Under the pieces are notes generated by a model, which was not told where the DNA came from, searched no databases, and saw only the letters and a list, made by a program, of their open reading frames with translations. Source: Mycobacterium sp. Z3061 (GTDB taxonomy: Bacteria > Actinomycetota > Actinomycetes > Mycobacteriales > Mycobacteriaceae). Taken from it: a DNA stretch of 64,000 bases. Within the stretch, counting starts at the first letter, position 1, and every line of letters begins with the position of its first letter. The stretch covers positions 2,914,001 through 2,978,000 of the forward strand of contig NZ_CP134062.1 in the NCBI RefSeq assembly GCF_031583025.1, given 5' to 3'. Positions 11,112-21,938 of this stretch are shown here, in pieces. The position numbers and the translations under genes are program-made.

Positions 11112-11378
11112 TCAGGGCGGTCCGGGCAGCGGAGGCCGGCTGGGGAGCAGACTGGCCGGCGCGGATGTCGGGGGTGCGCTCGGCGGCTGGGTTGGCACAG
11201 CAGTCGAGAACTGCGGGTACGGCGGCGGGGGTAGCTCGACGCGGACCGTGAAGACCAGGCCGGTCACTGCGAACGCGGCGGCCGCGCCGAGTGCCGCGCC
11301 GGCGATCCCGGCGCCGACCAGCGCGCCGGTGGAATAGCGGCGAGGAGGTGCGGGAGTGATGGTGCGGTCGGAGGTCAT
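11112..11378 (-). CDS. Small Pro-rich single-pass membrane protein, paralogue of the neighbour
   Basis: The 88-residue protein is read from ATG 11378 (MTSDRTITPAPPRRYSTGA). One membrane helix (residues ~18-47, Ala/Gly-rich) is followed by a 40-residue Pro/Ser/Thr-rich tail (LPPPPYPQF, then PPSAPPTSAPAS). It shares the MTSD start, the YST-GAG motif and the layout with the 167-residue protein 70 bases downstream, and the two are probably co-transcribed. The start is 79 bases from the start of the divergent response regulator gene, so the promoters overlap. Confidence 0.68.
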   Translation of the reverse strand: MTSDRTITPAPPRRYSTGALVGAGIAGAALGAAAAFAVTGLVFTVRVELPPPPYPQFSTAVPTQPPSAPPTSAPASLLPSRPPLPGPP

Positions 11379-11456
11379 AGGGGGATTGTGCGCCGTCAGC
11401 GGGAAATGCGGCCGGAAATTCGCGGGCACGTCGAGCTCGCGACTAAGAATGGGGGC

Positions 11457-12167
11457 ATGACGGACAGCCGGTCGGCGACGGACCAGTTCAGTGTCGGCAC
11501 TCCGCGTGTGCTGGTGGTCGAGGACTCCGAAACTATTCGTGAGATGGTCAGCGAGGCATTGGCCGATGCCGGATATCACACCGACACCCGTTGCGATGGA
11601 ACAGGATTGGAAGAGACGCTGGCGGGTCTGCGGCCCGATCTGGTGGTGCTCGACGTGATGCTGCCGGGCCGGGACGGGTTCGAACTCATCGATGTGGTCC
11701 GCGAATACGGTGAGGTCGGGATCGTGTTGATCACCGCGCGTGACGGGCTGCCGGACCGGTTGCGCGGCCTCGACGGCGGCGCCGACGACTACGTGGTCAA
11801 ACCCTTCGAACTCGCCGAACTGGTATCGCGGGTCGGCGCTGTGCTGCGGCGGCGGGGACGCCTGCCCAAAGTGGTGCAGTTCGGCGACGTGATCCTCGAC
11901 GTCGACGCCGGGGTGGCGGCGCGCGACGGGCACCCCCTGGACCTGACCGCCACCGAATTGCGGTTGCTGGAATTCCTGGTCGAACAGCGCGGCCGGATCG
12001 TCAGCGCCCACCAGATCCTGAACGCGGTCTGGGGTTACGACGCCTACGACGCGAACCTGGTGCAGGTGCACGTCAGCAGCCTGCGGCGCAAACTCGAAAC
12101 GCACGGACCCCGGATTCTGCAGACCGTGCGCGGCATCGGGTACCGCCTGCAGTCGCAGCGATCATGA
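11457..12167 (+). CDS. OmpR/PhoB-family response regulator
   Basis: The 236-residue protein is read from ATG 11457. The receiver domain (residues ~17-130) has the acidic pocket VVEDSE, phosphoacceptor D66 (VVLDVMLPG), the conserved Thr in LITARDG and K115 (VVKPFE). A C-terminal winged helix (~145-236) ends in VQVHVSSLRRKLETHG and TVRGIGYRL. The next gene, overlapping by ATGA, is its cognate kinase. The pair has no counterpart at this position in M. tuberculosis. I do not assign it to a named system. Confidence 0.93.
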   Translation: MTDSRSATDQFSVGTPRVLVVEDSETIREMVSEALADAGYHTDTRCDGTGLEETLAGLRPDLVVLDVMLPGRDGFELIDVVREYGEVGIVLITARDGLPDRLRGLDGGADDYVVKPFELAELVSRVGAVLRRRGRLPKVVQFGDVILDVDAGVAARDGHPLDLTATELRLLEFLVEQRGRIVSAHQILNAVWGYDAYDANLVQVHVSSLRRKLETHGPRILQTVRGIGYRLQSQRS

Positions 12168-13618
12168 CCACCGACCCGACGACCGCCACCCCGTCACTGC
12201 AGCGCCGGGTGGTGCTGCTGGTGGTGGCGCTGCTCGCCGCCCTGTTGGCGGTGCTCGGCGTGACCATCGACTTCACCCTGGGCATGCAGGCCCAACGCAG
12301 TCTGCACGACCGCCTGCTTGCCGCCACGTCGCGGGCCGACGCCCTGGTCGCCGCTAATACGCCGCCGGATCTGCTGGCCGCTCAGCTCAACGGCGGCACC
12401 GTGCGGGCGTTGGTGGTGCTCTCCGACGGCGCGAAATATGGCGACCCGGGCATCAGCCCCGACATCAAAGCGGGATCGGTGGTACCGCCACCCGGCCCAC
12501 CGCCGCCACCCGGCCCGATGCCGATGCCGCCGTCAGGTCCGGTGCTGCTGCCTCCGCCACCGCCGCCGGGACCCCCGCCTGACGGCACGGCCATGGTGGT
12601 GGTGCATCCGTTGCCCGACGGCGCCCGGCTGATCCTGGTCGCGGACACCACTCAGACCACCCAGGTGACCCGGCAGCTGCGGCAGCTGATGATCGGCGCC
12701 GGACTGGTGACGCTGCTGGTGGCGGCACTGCTGCTGATCGCCGTCAGCAAGGCGGCCCTGCGGCCCTTGGACCGGTTGACGACCCTGGCCAGGGACATCG
12801 CCACCGGCGATCGAGGCCGACGGCTGCGTCCGTCCCGGGTCGACACCGAGTTGGGCCGGGCCGCTAGCGCTTTCGACGAAATGTTGGATGCCCTGGAGGA
12901 TTCGGAGCTGCGGGCCCGGCAGGCTGCCGAGACCGCGCAGCGGGCCGAAGCCGCGACCCGTCAGTTTCTGGTCGATGCCGCGCACGAGTTGCGCACCCCG
13001 ATCGCGGGAATGCAGGCGGCCGCAGAACAGCTGGCCGCCCACGAGAGCGACTCGGCGGCGAGTGCGCAGTACCGGCGGGCCAGCCTGTTGCAGTCCGATG
13101 CCCGGCGGGCGGGACGGCTGGTCGCCGACATGCTGGACCTGAGTCGCATCGACGCGGGGCTGCCGCTCGACGTCCAGGACACCGACCTGGCGGCCATCGC
13201 CGAGGCCGAGGCGCAGCGCGCCGCGATGCTGGCTCCGCAGCTTTCCGTCGTGCGGACCGGCCTGCCGCAGCTGAGTGTCCGGGCGGATCCCACGCGCGTC
13301 GCGCAAATCCTGTCCAACCTGCTGGACAACGCCCGCCGGCACACTCCGGCCGACGGCGTCATCACCGTCGACGTGACCGCGGACGCCGCGGCGGCGCAGG
13401 TGACTGTCACCGACACCGGACCGGGCATCCCCGACGACGAGCGTTACCGTGTTTTCGAGCGGTTGGTGCGCCTGGACGCCGCACGTGCCCGCGACCATGG
13501 CGGGGCCGGGCTGGGACTCTCGATCGCGCGCGCCCTGGCCCGCGCGCACGGCGGTGACCTGGTGTGCCTGCCGCACGACGGAGGCGCGCAGTTCAGGCTG
13601 AGCCTGCCGTTGGGCTGA
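12164..13618 (+). CDS. Sensor histidine kinase with Pro-rich extracytoplasmic loop
   Basis: The 484-residue protein has TM1 at ~12-36, an external domain at ~37-173, TM2 at ~174-196, a HAMP segment (LRPLDRLTTLARDIATGDRG), HisKA with H274 (DAAHELRTPIAGMQ), and HATPase motifs N (NLLDNARRH), G1 (DTGPGIPDD), F (YRVFERL) and G2 (GGAGLGLSIA). The external domain contains an unusual Pro/Gly-rich stretch at about 106-145 (PPPGPPPPPGPMPMPP and PPPPPPGPPPDG), a composition matching the two small membrane proteins encoded just upstream. The start codon overlaps the response regulator stop (ATGA), implying translational coupling. The stimulus is unknown. Confidence 0.92.
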   Translation: MTTDPTTATPSLQRRVVLLVVALLAALLAVLGVTIDFTLGMQAQRSLHDRLLAATSRADALVAANTPPDLLAAQLNGGTVRALVVLSDGAKYGDPGISPDIKAGSVVPPPGPPPPPGPMPMPPSGPVLLPPPPPPGPPPDGTAMVVVHPLPDGARLILVADTTQTTQVTRQLRQLMIGAGLVTLLVAALLLIAVSKAALRPLDRLTTLARDIATGDRGRRLRPSRVDTELGRAASAFDEMLDALEDSELRARQAAETAQRAEAATRQFLVDAAHELRTPIAGMQAAAEQLAAHESDSAASAQYRRASLLQSDARRAGRLVADMLDLSRIDAGLPLDVQDTDLAAIAEAEAQRAAMLAPQLSVVRTGLPQLSVRADPTRVAQILSNLLDNARRHTPADGVITVDVTADAAAAQVTVTDTGPGIPDDERYRVFERLVRLDAARARDHGGAGLGLSIARALARAHGGDLVCLPHDGGAQFRLSLPLG

Positions 13619-13715
13619 CTGGCCCGGGTCCGCGTCGAGATTGCAGTGACGGCTGTGCGTTGCGCTCAAGGCGCAACCGTGGTCGCGATTTCGCCGTCAC
13701 GGGGACGGAGCCGCG

Positions 13716-14564
13716 TCAGTCCGTCACCACTGTCAGTCCCCACTGGTCGAGCCACGGCCGCACCAGTTCGGCGACGGAAAACGTTGCGGGGCGCGAACAT
13801 CCGGGATTGGGGTCATTGGCTCGCCCGCCGCGGATGTGTATTCCCACCGCCGCCGCGCCGTCGGGCTGGATGAGGTAGACGGGCCCGCCGGAGTCGCCAC
13901 ACTGGCTGGCCGCCAGGAACACCACCTTGCTCTCGGTGACTTCGGTGACCTGACCGCATTCGACCCGGCCCGTCTTCATCCCGAATTTGCACAGCTGCTC
14001 GCCGACCTGGACATCGCCGGCCACCCGGGCGACCGGCATCGACCCCGCGATTGACGCGGTCCGGGGAACGGTGTCGGAGTCCAGAGTGATGAGCCCCATG
14101 TCGTGGGCCTCGCCGCGCGTGCCCTCGCTGACGGTCTGGGTGAACGTGCCCACGCTCTGGTACGGACCGCCACCGGCATTCATGCTCACCCGGCTGGCCT
14201 CGCCGGGCTTGTTGCAGTGACCCGCGGTGAGCAACCCGGTCTCGCCGCCGGCGCTGCGCACCAGAAACCCTGCGGTACAGGCCATTCCGCCAGTGCCGTC
14301 GGCAAAGGTGACGGCGACGGCGGTCCCGGGGCCGATCGTGGGCAGAGGCGGCAGTTCGACGAGGGGCTGCGCGGTGGGCTTCCTGACACCGGGCACGAAG
14401 ATGGCGGCCACGAACGCTGCCGCGCTCAACAGCGCGACGAACGACAATCGCCAGCTGTAGACGCGTGACTGTCCGCGCGCCAGCAACGGCCAGGACGCCA
14501 CCACCAGCGACACCAACGCCCCGGCCAGCAGCGCGAGCGTGCGCAGGAACTGCGCCTGTGACAT
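13716..14564 (-). CDS. Membrane-anchored trypsin-like (S1) serine protease
   Basis: The 282-residue protein has two N-terminal membrane segments (~8-28 and ~38-58) and an extracytoplasmic chymotrypsin-fold domain. The catalytic triad is visible: H116 (LLTAGHC), D155 (EAHDMGLITL) and S225 (QCGDSGGPVY). Cysteines at 96/117, 192/203 and 222/256 are placed to form disulfides in an oxidising compartment. This is the layout of actinobacterial membrane-tethered S1 proteases resembling alpha-lytic protease, but with no pro-domain of that type. It probably cleaves a cell-envelope protein. It is convergent with the kinase and 31 bases downstream of the DedA-like gene, likely in one transcript with it. 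Confidence 0.88.
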   Translation of the reverse strand: MSQAQFLRTLALLAGALVSLVVASWPLLARGQSRVYSWRLSFVALLSAAAFVAAIFVPGVRKPTAQPLVELPPLPTIGPGTAVAVTFADGTGGMACTAGFLVRSAGGETGLLTAGHCNKPGEASRVSMNAGGGPYQSVGTFTQTVSEGTRGEAHDMGLITLDSDTVPRTASIAGSMPVARVAGDVQVGEQLCKFGMKTGRVECGQVTEVTESKVVFLAASQCGDSGGPVYLIQPDGAAAVGIHIRGGRANDPNPGCSRPATFSVAELVRPWLDQWGLTVVTD

Positions 14565-14595
14565 CAGAAAAGACCCTGCGCGGGCAGGTCAGGCG

Positions 14596-15366
14596 TCAGG
14601 GCGTGACCGCCGGTTCGTGCTCCGGCTCGGAGACATCTGCCGCCTGGGTGCTGTGCCGGTGGTGTTGCCGGTACTGGTGGATCTCGTAGCCCAGCCCGCA
14701 CAACCCGAGCGCCCCGGTGCACACCGACACCAGCACCAGCAGCGGGTTGGCATCCCCGGCGAACGCGTTGCCCAGGATCACCACGGCCGCGGTACCGGGC
14801 AACAGGCCGGCCACCGTCGACCACGTGTAGGGCATCACCCGCACGGCCGAGGCGCCGGCGGCGTAGTTGATCGCCGAGAACGGCACGAAAGGAATGAACC
14901 GTAGCGACAGGATGGCCAGCCAGCCTCGCTCGCGCAGTCGCTGATCAAGGCGCCCGATCGTGCGGCTGCGCACCAGGCGGTTGAGCCGCCAGCCGGTCGC
15001 GCGGATGAGCAGTGTCGCCAGAACGGCGCTGGCGGTGCTGGCCGTCACCGCGATGGCCACGCCGATCACCGGTCCGAACAGCAGGCCGGCAGCCAGGGTG
15101 AACGCGGTGCGGGGGAAGGGGGGCACGGTGACGACCGTATGCACCAGCCAGAACACCAGCGGGAACCACGGTCCCAGTGAGCGGGCCCAGTCGCGCATTT
15201 CCATCGCCGTAGGCAGTGGGACCAGCAGCGCCACCGCCACCAGGACTGTGATTCCCACCACGGTTGCGATAAGTCGCGGCACCGATGCCTGACGCGCCGC
15301 CGAGATCAGAGCGAGGGCGATGCCGCGCACCGTATCGGTGGTTTTGCTGATCGCGGCGGTCGTCAC
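14596..15366 (-). CDS. TVP38/TMEM64 (DedA-like, SNARE-associated) membrane protein, Rv1491c-like
   Basis: From GTG 15366 the protein has 256 residues, close to M. tuberculosis Rv1491c; a 28-residue upstream extension is open but unsupported. About five membrane segments and the family core are present: PPFPRTAFTLAAGLLFGP, the re-entrant FIPFVPFSAINYAAG and MPYTWSTVAGLLPGT. Proteins of this superfamily are implicated in lipid scrambling or membrane homeostasis. The gene diverges from mutA. Confidence 0.88.
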   Translation of the reverse strand: MTTAAISKTTDTVRGIALALISAARQASVPRLIATVVGITVLVAVALLVPLPTAMEMRDWARSLGPWFPLVFWLVHTVVTVPPFPRTAFTLAAGLLFGPVIGVAIAVTASTASAVLATLLIRATGWRLNRLVRSRTIGRLDQRLRERGWLAILSLRFIPFVPFSAINYAAGASAVRVMPYTWSTVAGLLPGTAAVVILGNAFAGDANPLLVLVSVCTGALGLCGLGYEIHQYRQHHRHSTQAADVSEPEHEPAVTP

Positions 15367-15558
15367 GGATATCAAGCGTACGGGGCGAAAATGAATATCG
15401 AGTTTCCCGGGGCTGGCGTTTCGTCGCGGTGGTGTTCCGCTCGGCGGCACCTCGATTCCTAAAATTTGGTGCCCATCAATTAGCCTTATTAGCCAAGCGA
15501 CAAGCCGGAAGTGAGCCGAAGCAAGACTGCCTATTGCTGCGGAAACAGGAGTAAATCG

Positions 15559-17418
15559 GTGTCCATTGACGTACCCGAACTCGCCGACCTAGAACAGGTT
15601 CGCGGGCGCTGGCGCAGTGCGGTTGCCGGTGTGTTGGCCAAGAGCGCCCGAGTCGATCCCGCCGAGCTGGGCGATCACCCGGAGCAGCGCCTAGAGACCC
15701 CGACCTACGACGGGTTCGTCATCCGGCCGCTGTACACCGCATTCGACGAATTGCCCGAGCCGCCGCTGCCCGGGCAATGGCCGTTTGTGCGTGGCGGTGA
15801 CCCGTCGCGCGACGTCAAGTCCGGCTGGAAGGTCGTCGAGGCGTTCCCCCTGCCCGGGGTGTCGGTAGGTGAGGCCAACGCAGCGTTGCTGGCCGCGCTC
15901 GGCGAGGGGGTCAGCGGGCTGCTGCTGCGGGTCGGGGAGTCCGGTGTGGCTCCCGACCAGCTGGCGGGTCTGCTCGACGGTGTGTACCTGAGCATGGCTC
16001 CGGTCATCATCGACGCCGGGGCCGACTACGTCGCGGCCGCCGACGCCATGTTTGCGCTGGCTGAGCAGGTGGAGGCCGATCAGCGCGCGCTGGTGTCGGT
16101 GGATCTGGGCGCCGACCCGCTGACCGCGACGCTCAGTGAGCGCGACGCCCCGACGCTCGAGGACGTCGTCGCGGTAGCGAAGCGCGCCGCCGACCAGCAT
16201 GGCGTGCGCGCGATCACGGTCGACGGACCTGCTTTCCACAACCTGGGCGCCACCGCCGCCTGGGAACTCGGCGCGACGATCGCGGCGGCGGTCGCCTACC
16301 TGAGGGCGCTCACCGAAGCCGGGCTGCCGGTGCAGCAGGCGCTGCGTCAGATCAGCTTCCGGCTTGCCGCCGACGACGACCAGTTCATGACGCTGGCCAA
16401 GATGCGTGCCGTGCGTCAGCTGTGGGCGCGGGTGGCCGAGGTGGCCGGAGAGGCCGACAGCGGCGCGGCCGTCGTGCACGCGGAGACGTCGTTGCCGATG
16501 ATGACCCAGCGCGACCCCTGGGTGAACATGCTGCGCTGCACGCTGGCGGCCTTCGGCGCGGGTGTCGGTGGCGCCGACACGGTGCTGGTCTACGCCTTCG
16601 ACGTGTCCATCCCCGGCGGCTGGCCGGGCACGGCCACCAGCTTCGCGCGCCGGATCGCCCGCAACACCCAGTTGCTGCTGCTCGAGGAGTCGCACGTGGG
16701 CCGGGTCCTCGACCCGGCCGGCGGGTCGTGGTTCGTCGAGGACCTTACCAAGCAGCTGGCCGAGCGGGCCTGGGAGCACTTCCAGTCCATCGAGTCGCAC
16801 GGCGGGTTCGTCGATGCGCACGACTACCTGGCCGCACAGATCGGCGAGCTGGCTGCCCGGCGCGCCGACGACATCGCGCACCGCCGCATCGCGATCACCG
16901 GCGTCAACGAATTTCCTAACCTCGGCGAAGCTCCTCTGCCACAAGGTGATTCACTCGGCAGAGCGGGCCACGTGGTGCGCTACGCCGCGGAGTTCGAGGC
17001 GCTGCGCGACCGCTCGGACGCCTATCTCGCCGAGCATGACGCGCGCCCACAGGTGTTGCTGCTGCCACTGGGACCGCTGGCCGAACACAACGTCCGCACC
17101 ACGTTCGCGGCAAACCTGTTGGCGTCCGGTGGCATCGAAGCGGTCAACCCCGGCACCGTCGACGCCGCGAGCGTCGCGCAGGCCGCCCTGGCGGCGGGGT
17201 CGCCGAAGGTGGCGGTCATCTGCGGCACCGACAAGCGCTACCCCGATGAAGTGTCCGGCGTGGTGCAGGCCGCGCACGATGCCGGCATCGAGCGGGTGTA
17301 CCTGGCCGGGCCGGAGAAAGCCGTGGGCGATGCCGAGCACCGCCCCGACGAGTACTTGACAGCGAAAATCAATGCAGTCGAAGCGCTTTCGAATCTGCTC
17401 ACCAGGTTGGGGGCATAA
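15559..17418 (+). CDS. mutA: Methylmalonyl-CoA mutase small subunit MutA
   Basis: From GTG 15559 (CAGGAG ribosome site 6 bases upstream) the protein has 619 residues. It is the beta subunit of the heterodimeric B12-dependent mutase that interconverts succinyl-CoA and (R)-methylmalonyl-CoA. The TIM-barrel substrate domain ([27 protein letters not shown]) is present. The C-terminal domain lacks the DxHxxG cobalamin motif, as expected for this non-catalytic subunit. mutB follows after 2 bases. In this window the reaction links directly to the methylmalonyl-CoA-using Pks5 enzymes, although the mutA-mutB location is ancestral. The AT-rich upstream region carries ATTAGCC twice (15479-15485 and 15488-15494). 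Confidence 0.96.
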   Translation: MSIDVPELADLEQVRGRWRSAVAGVLAKSARVDPAELGDHPEQRLETPTYDGFVIRPLYTAFDELPEPPLPGQWPFVRGGDPSRDVKSGWKVVEAFPLPGVSVGEANAALLAALGEGVSGLLLRVGESGVAPDQLAGLLDGVYLSMAPVIIDAGADYVAAADAMFALAEQVEADQRALVSVDLGADPLTATLSERDAPTLEDVVAVAKRAADQHGVRAITVDGPAFHNLGATAAWELGATIAAAVAYLRALTEAGLPVQQALRQISFRLAADDDQFMTLAKMRAVRQLWARVAEVAGEADSGAAVVHAETSLPMMTQRDPWVNMLRCTLAAFGAGVGGADTVLVYAFDVSIPGGWPGTATSFARRIARNTQLLLLEESHVGRVLDPAGGSWFVEDLTKQLAERAWEHFQSIESHGGFVDAHDYLAAQIGELAARRADDIAHRRIAITGVNEFPNLGEAPLPQGDSLGRAGHVVRYAAEFEALRDRSDAYLAEHDARPQVLLLPLGPLAEHNVRTTFAANLLASGGIEAVNPGTVDAASVAQAALAAGSPKVAVICGTDKRYPDEVSGVVQAAHDAGIERVYLAGPEKAVGDAEHRPDEYLTAKINAVEALSNLLTRLGA

Positions 17419-17420
17419 CG

Positions 17421-19673
<2,253 letters not shown>

Positions 19674-19811
19674 TGCGCGTGTGACGACTCTTACGTCCGC
19701 TCAGGGTGGCCCTGCGGTGAAAGGCGCGCCGAGACTGAAACTACGCACACCCTCCTCGGCGTGTCTTGTGTCTGGATTCAGTGTCGACGCAACCGCGGGG
19801 TGGGCCCGGGC

Positions 19812-20783
19812 ATGAACCTCGAGGAACTGGCCGAGGCGATTCGCTCCGGTGACCGCGCCGCGCTGCCGCGGGCCATCACCATGCTGGAATCCACCCGCGC
19901 CGACCATCGCGAGAACTCCCAGCGGCTGCTGCTGGCCCTGCTGCCGGATGCCGGCAACGCGCACCGGGTCGGGATCACCGGGGTGCCCGGGGTGGGCAAA
20001 TCCACCACCATCGAAGCCCTGGGCATGCACCTGATCGAACAGGGGCACAAGGTCGCGGTGCTGGCTGTGGACCCTTCGTCCACTCGCACCGGGGGGTCGA
20101 TTCTGGGTGACAAGACCCGCATGGCTCGCCTCTCGACGCACCCCCACGCCTACGTCCGGCCGTCTCCGACATCCGGAACCCTCGGCGGGGTAGCAAAGGC
20201 CACCCGGGAAACCGTTGTCCTGTTGGAGGCGGCGGGTTTTGACGTGATCCTGATCGAGACCGTCGGGGTGGGGCAGTCCGAGGTGGCGGTGGCCAATATG
20301 GTCGACACCTTCGTGCTGCTCACCCTGGCGCGCACCGGGGATCAGTTGCAGGGCATCAAGAAGGGCGTGCTGGAGCTCGCCGACATCGTCGTGGTGAACA
20401 AGGCCGACGGTGAGCACCTCAAGGACGCGCGGCTGGCGGCCCGAGAGCTTGCCGGAGCGATCCGGTTGATCCATCCGCGTGAATCGCTGTGGCGGCCACC
20501 AGTTCTCACGATGAGCGCAGTCGAAGGCACCGGCCTGGCCGAGCTGTGGGAAACCATTGAGAAGCACCGCGAAGTGCTCACCGAAGCCGGCCAGTTCGAG
20601 GCGCGCCGCCGCGAGCAGCAGGTTGACTGGACCTGGCAGATGGTCCGCGACACCGTGCTGGACCGGGTGCTGTCCAACCCAGAGGTGCGCAAGATCCGCC
20701 GGGACGTGGAACGTCAGGTGCGCGACGGCGAGCTGACGCCGGCCCTAGCCGCCCAGCAAATACTTGAGATCGCAACGACCTAA
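19812..20783 (+). CDS. meaB: MeaB-type GTPase, methylmalonyl-CoA mutase chaperone (Rv1496-like)
   Basis: The 323-residue P-loop GTPase of the SIMIBI class is read from ATG 19812; an in-frame GTG at 19800 is an alternative. Motifs: Walker A GVPGVGKST, the LAVDPSST switch I region, the ETVGVGQSE switch segment and the VNKADG base-specificity motif. MeaB gates cofactor loading and protects MutB from inactivation. M. tuberculosis carries mazE4/mazF4 (Rv1494-Rv1495) between mutB and this gene; here the 138-bp gap is non-coding, so the toxin-antitoxin pair is absent. Confidence 0.93.
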   Translation: MNLEELAEAIRSGDRAALPRAITMLESTRADHRENSQRLLLALLPDAGNAHRVGITGVPGVGKSTTIEALGMHLIEQGHKVAVLAVDPSSTRTGGSILGDKTRMARLSTHPHAYVRPSPTSGTLGGVAKATRETVVLLEAAGFDVILIETVGVGQSEVAVANMVDTFVLLTLARTGDQLQGIKKGVLELADIVVVNKADGEHLKDARLAARELAGAIRLIHPRESLWRPPVLTMSAVEGTGLAELWETIEKHREVLTEAGQFEARRREQQVDWTWQMVRDTVLDRVLSNPEVRKIRRDVERQVRDGELTPALAAQQILEIATT

Positions 20784-20846
20784 CGGAAAGGTAAATTTGT
20801 CCTTGTTTGCCCCTCGACTCTACGAAAGCGAAGTAAATTCAAAGCC

Positions 20847-21935
20847 GTGACGGTAGACATCGGAGTCAATCGCCGCGCTGTTCCTTCTCACGATGCCCCT
20901 GACGCAGGGCATGGTGTGTTCGGTGCCGCGGACTCCCACTTTGGTTGCGTCGTTCGTGCATTCTCGACCATGTTCCCTGGTCACCGCTTCGGCGGCGGGG
21001 CGCTGGCGGTCTATCTCGACGGGCAACCCGTCGTCGATGTCTGGAAGGGCTGGGCGGACCGCGACGGCAAGGTGCCGTGGTCGGCGGACTCCGCCCCGAT
21101 GGTCTTCTCGGCCACCAAAGGCATGGCGGCCACGGTGATTCACCGCCTGGCCGACCGCGGGTTGATCGACTACGACGCACCGGTCGCCGAGTACTGGCAT
21201 TCCTTCGGTGCCAATGGCAAGGCGAACATGACGGTTCGCGAGGTCATGAAGCACACCGCCGGCCTGTCGGGTCTGCGCGGTGCCAAGCAGGAGGAGTTGC
21301 TGGACCACGTCCTGATGGAGGAGCGGCTGGCCGCGGCGTCTCCGGGACGGCTGTTGGGCAAACCGGCATATCACGCGCTGACGTTCGGCTGGCTGATGTC
21401 CGGGCTCGCCCGCGCGGTCACCGGCAAGGACATGCGCGTGCTGTTCCGGGAGGAAACGGCGGCCACCTTCGGCGCGTCGATCGTCAACCCCACCCCCGGC
21501 ACACCGGAGGGTCCGTGGCTGCGCACCGGGGACTCCGGGTTCTACTCCGAGGGCGAGCTCTTCATTCTCGGTCGCATCAAGGACCTGCTGATCGTGTACG
21601 GGCGCAACCACTCGCCCGACGACATCGAGGCGACCATCCAGACGGTCAGTCCGGGTAGGTGCGTGGCGATCGCGGTTCCGCAGGACGGCGTCGAGAAACT
21701 CGTCACCATCATCGAACTCAAGCAGAAGGACGAATCTCCGGAGGAGGCGGCGGAGCGTTTCAGCTTCATCAAACGTGAAGTCACGTCGGCGATTTCGAAG
21801 GCTCACGGCCTGAGTGCGTCCGACATCGTGCTGGTTGCCCAGGGTTCGATTCCGATCACCACCAGTGGCAAACCCCGCCGCGCGCAGTGCGGGGAACTCT
21901 ACCGCCGGGGCGAGTTCGTTCGGTTGGACGCTTAG
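20847..21935 (+). CDS. In-frame chimera: N-terminal LipL esterase/beta-lactamase-like + C-terminal FadD25 acyl-AMP ligase
   Basis: Residues 1-~201 match the N-terminal half of LipL (Rv1497), a class C beta-lactamase/family VIII esterase fold. The nucleophile motif is S88-x-x-K91 (FSATKGM), and [10 protein letters not shown] and [13 protein letters not shown] follow. From about residue 202 ([12 protein letters not shown]) the protein becomes the C-terminal ~160 residues of a FadD-type fatty acyl-AMP ligase ([41 protein letters not shown]). This part resembles the same part of FadD24 in this window and sits where fadD25 lies, next to mmpL12. The join is near 21447-21458. The esterase loses its C-terminal active-site motifs, and the ligase loses its ATP/acyl-binding N-terminal domain, so neither activity is likely. 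It is best explained by a deletion between lipL and fadD25. Confidence 0.88.
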   Translation: MTVDIGVNRRAVPSHDAPDAGHGVFGAADSHFGCVVRAFSTMFPGHRFGGGALAVYLDGQPVVDVWKGWADRDGKVPWSADSAPMVFSATKGMAATVIHRLADRGLIDYDAPVAEYWHSFGANGKANMTVREVMKHTAGLSGLRGAKQEELLDHVLMEERLAAASPGRLLGKPAYHALTFGWLMSGLARAVTGKDMRVLFREETAATFGASIVNPTPGTPEGPWLRTGDSGFYSEGELFILGRIKDLLIVYGRNHSPDDIEATIQTVSPGRCVAIAVPQDGVEKLVTIIELKQKDESPEEAAERFSFIKREVTSAISKAHGLSASDIVLVAQGSIPITTSGKPRRAQCGELYRRGEFVRLDA

Positions 21936-21938
21936 CTC

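Noticed and set aside
15367..15558. Possible cobalamin riboswitch upstream of mutA.
   Set aside because: The AT-rich leader is under 200 bases and lacks the B12-box (GCCACTG) and other conserved elements; only a short ATTAGCC direct repeat is present.
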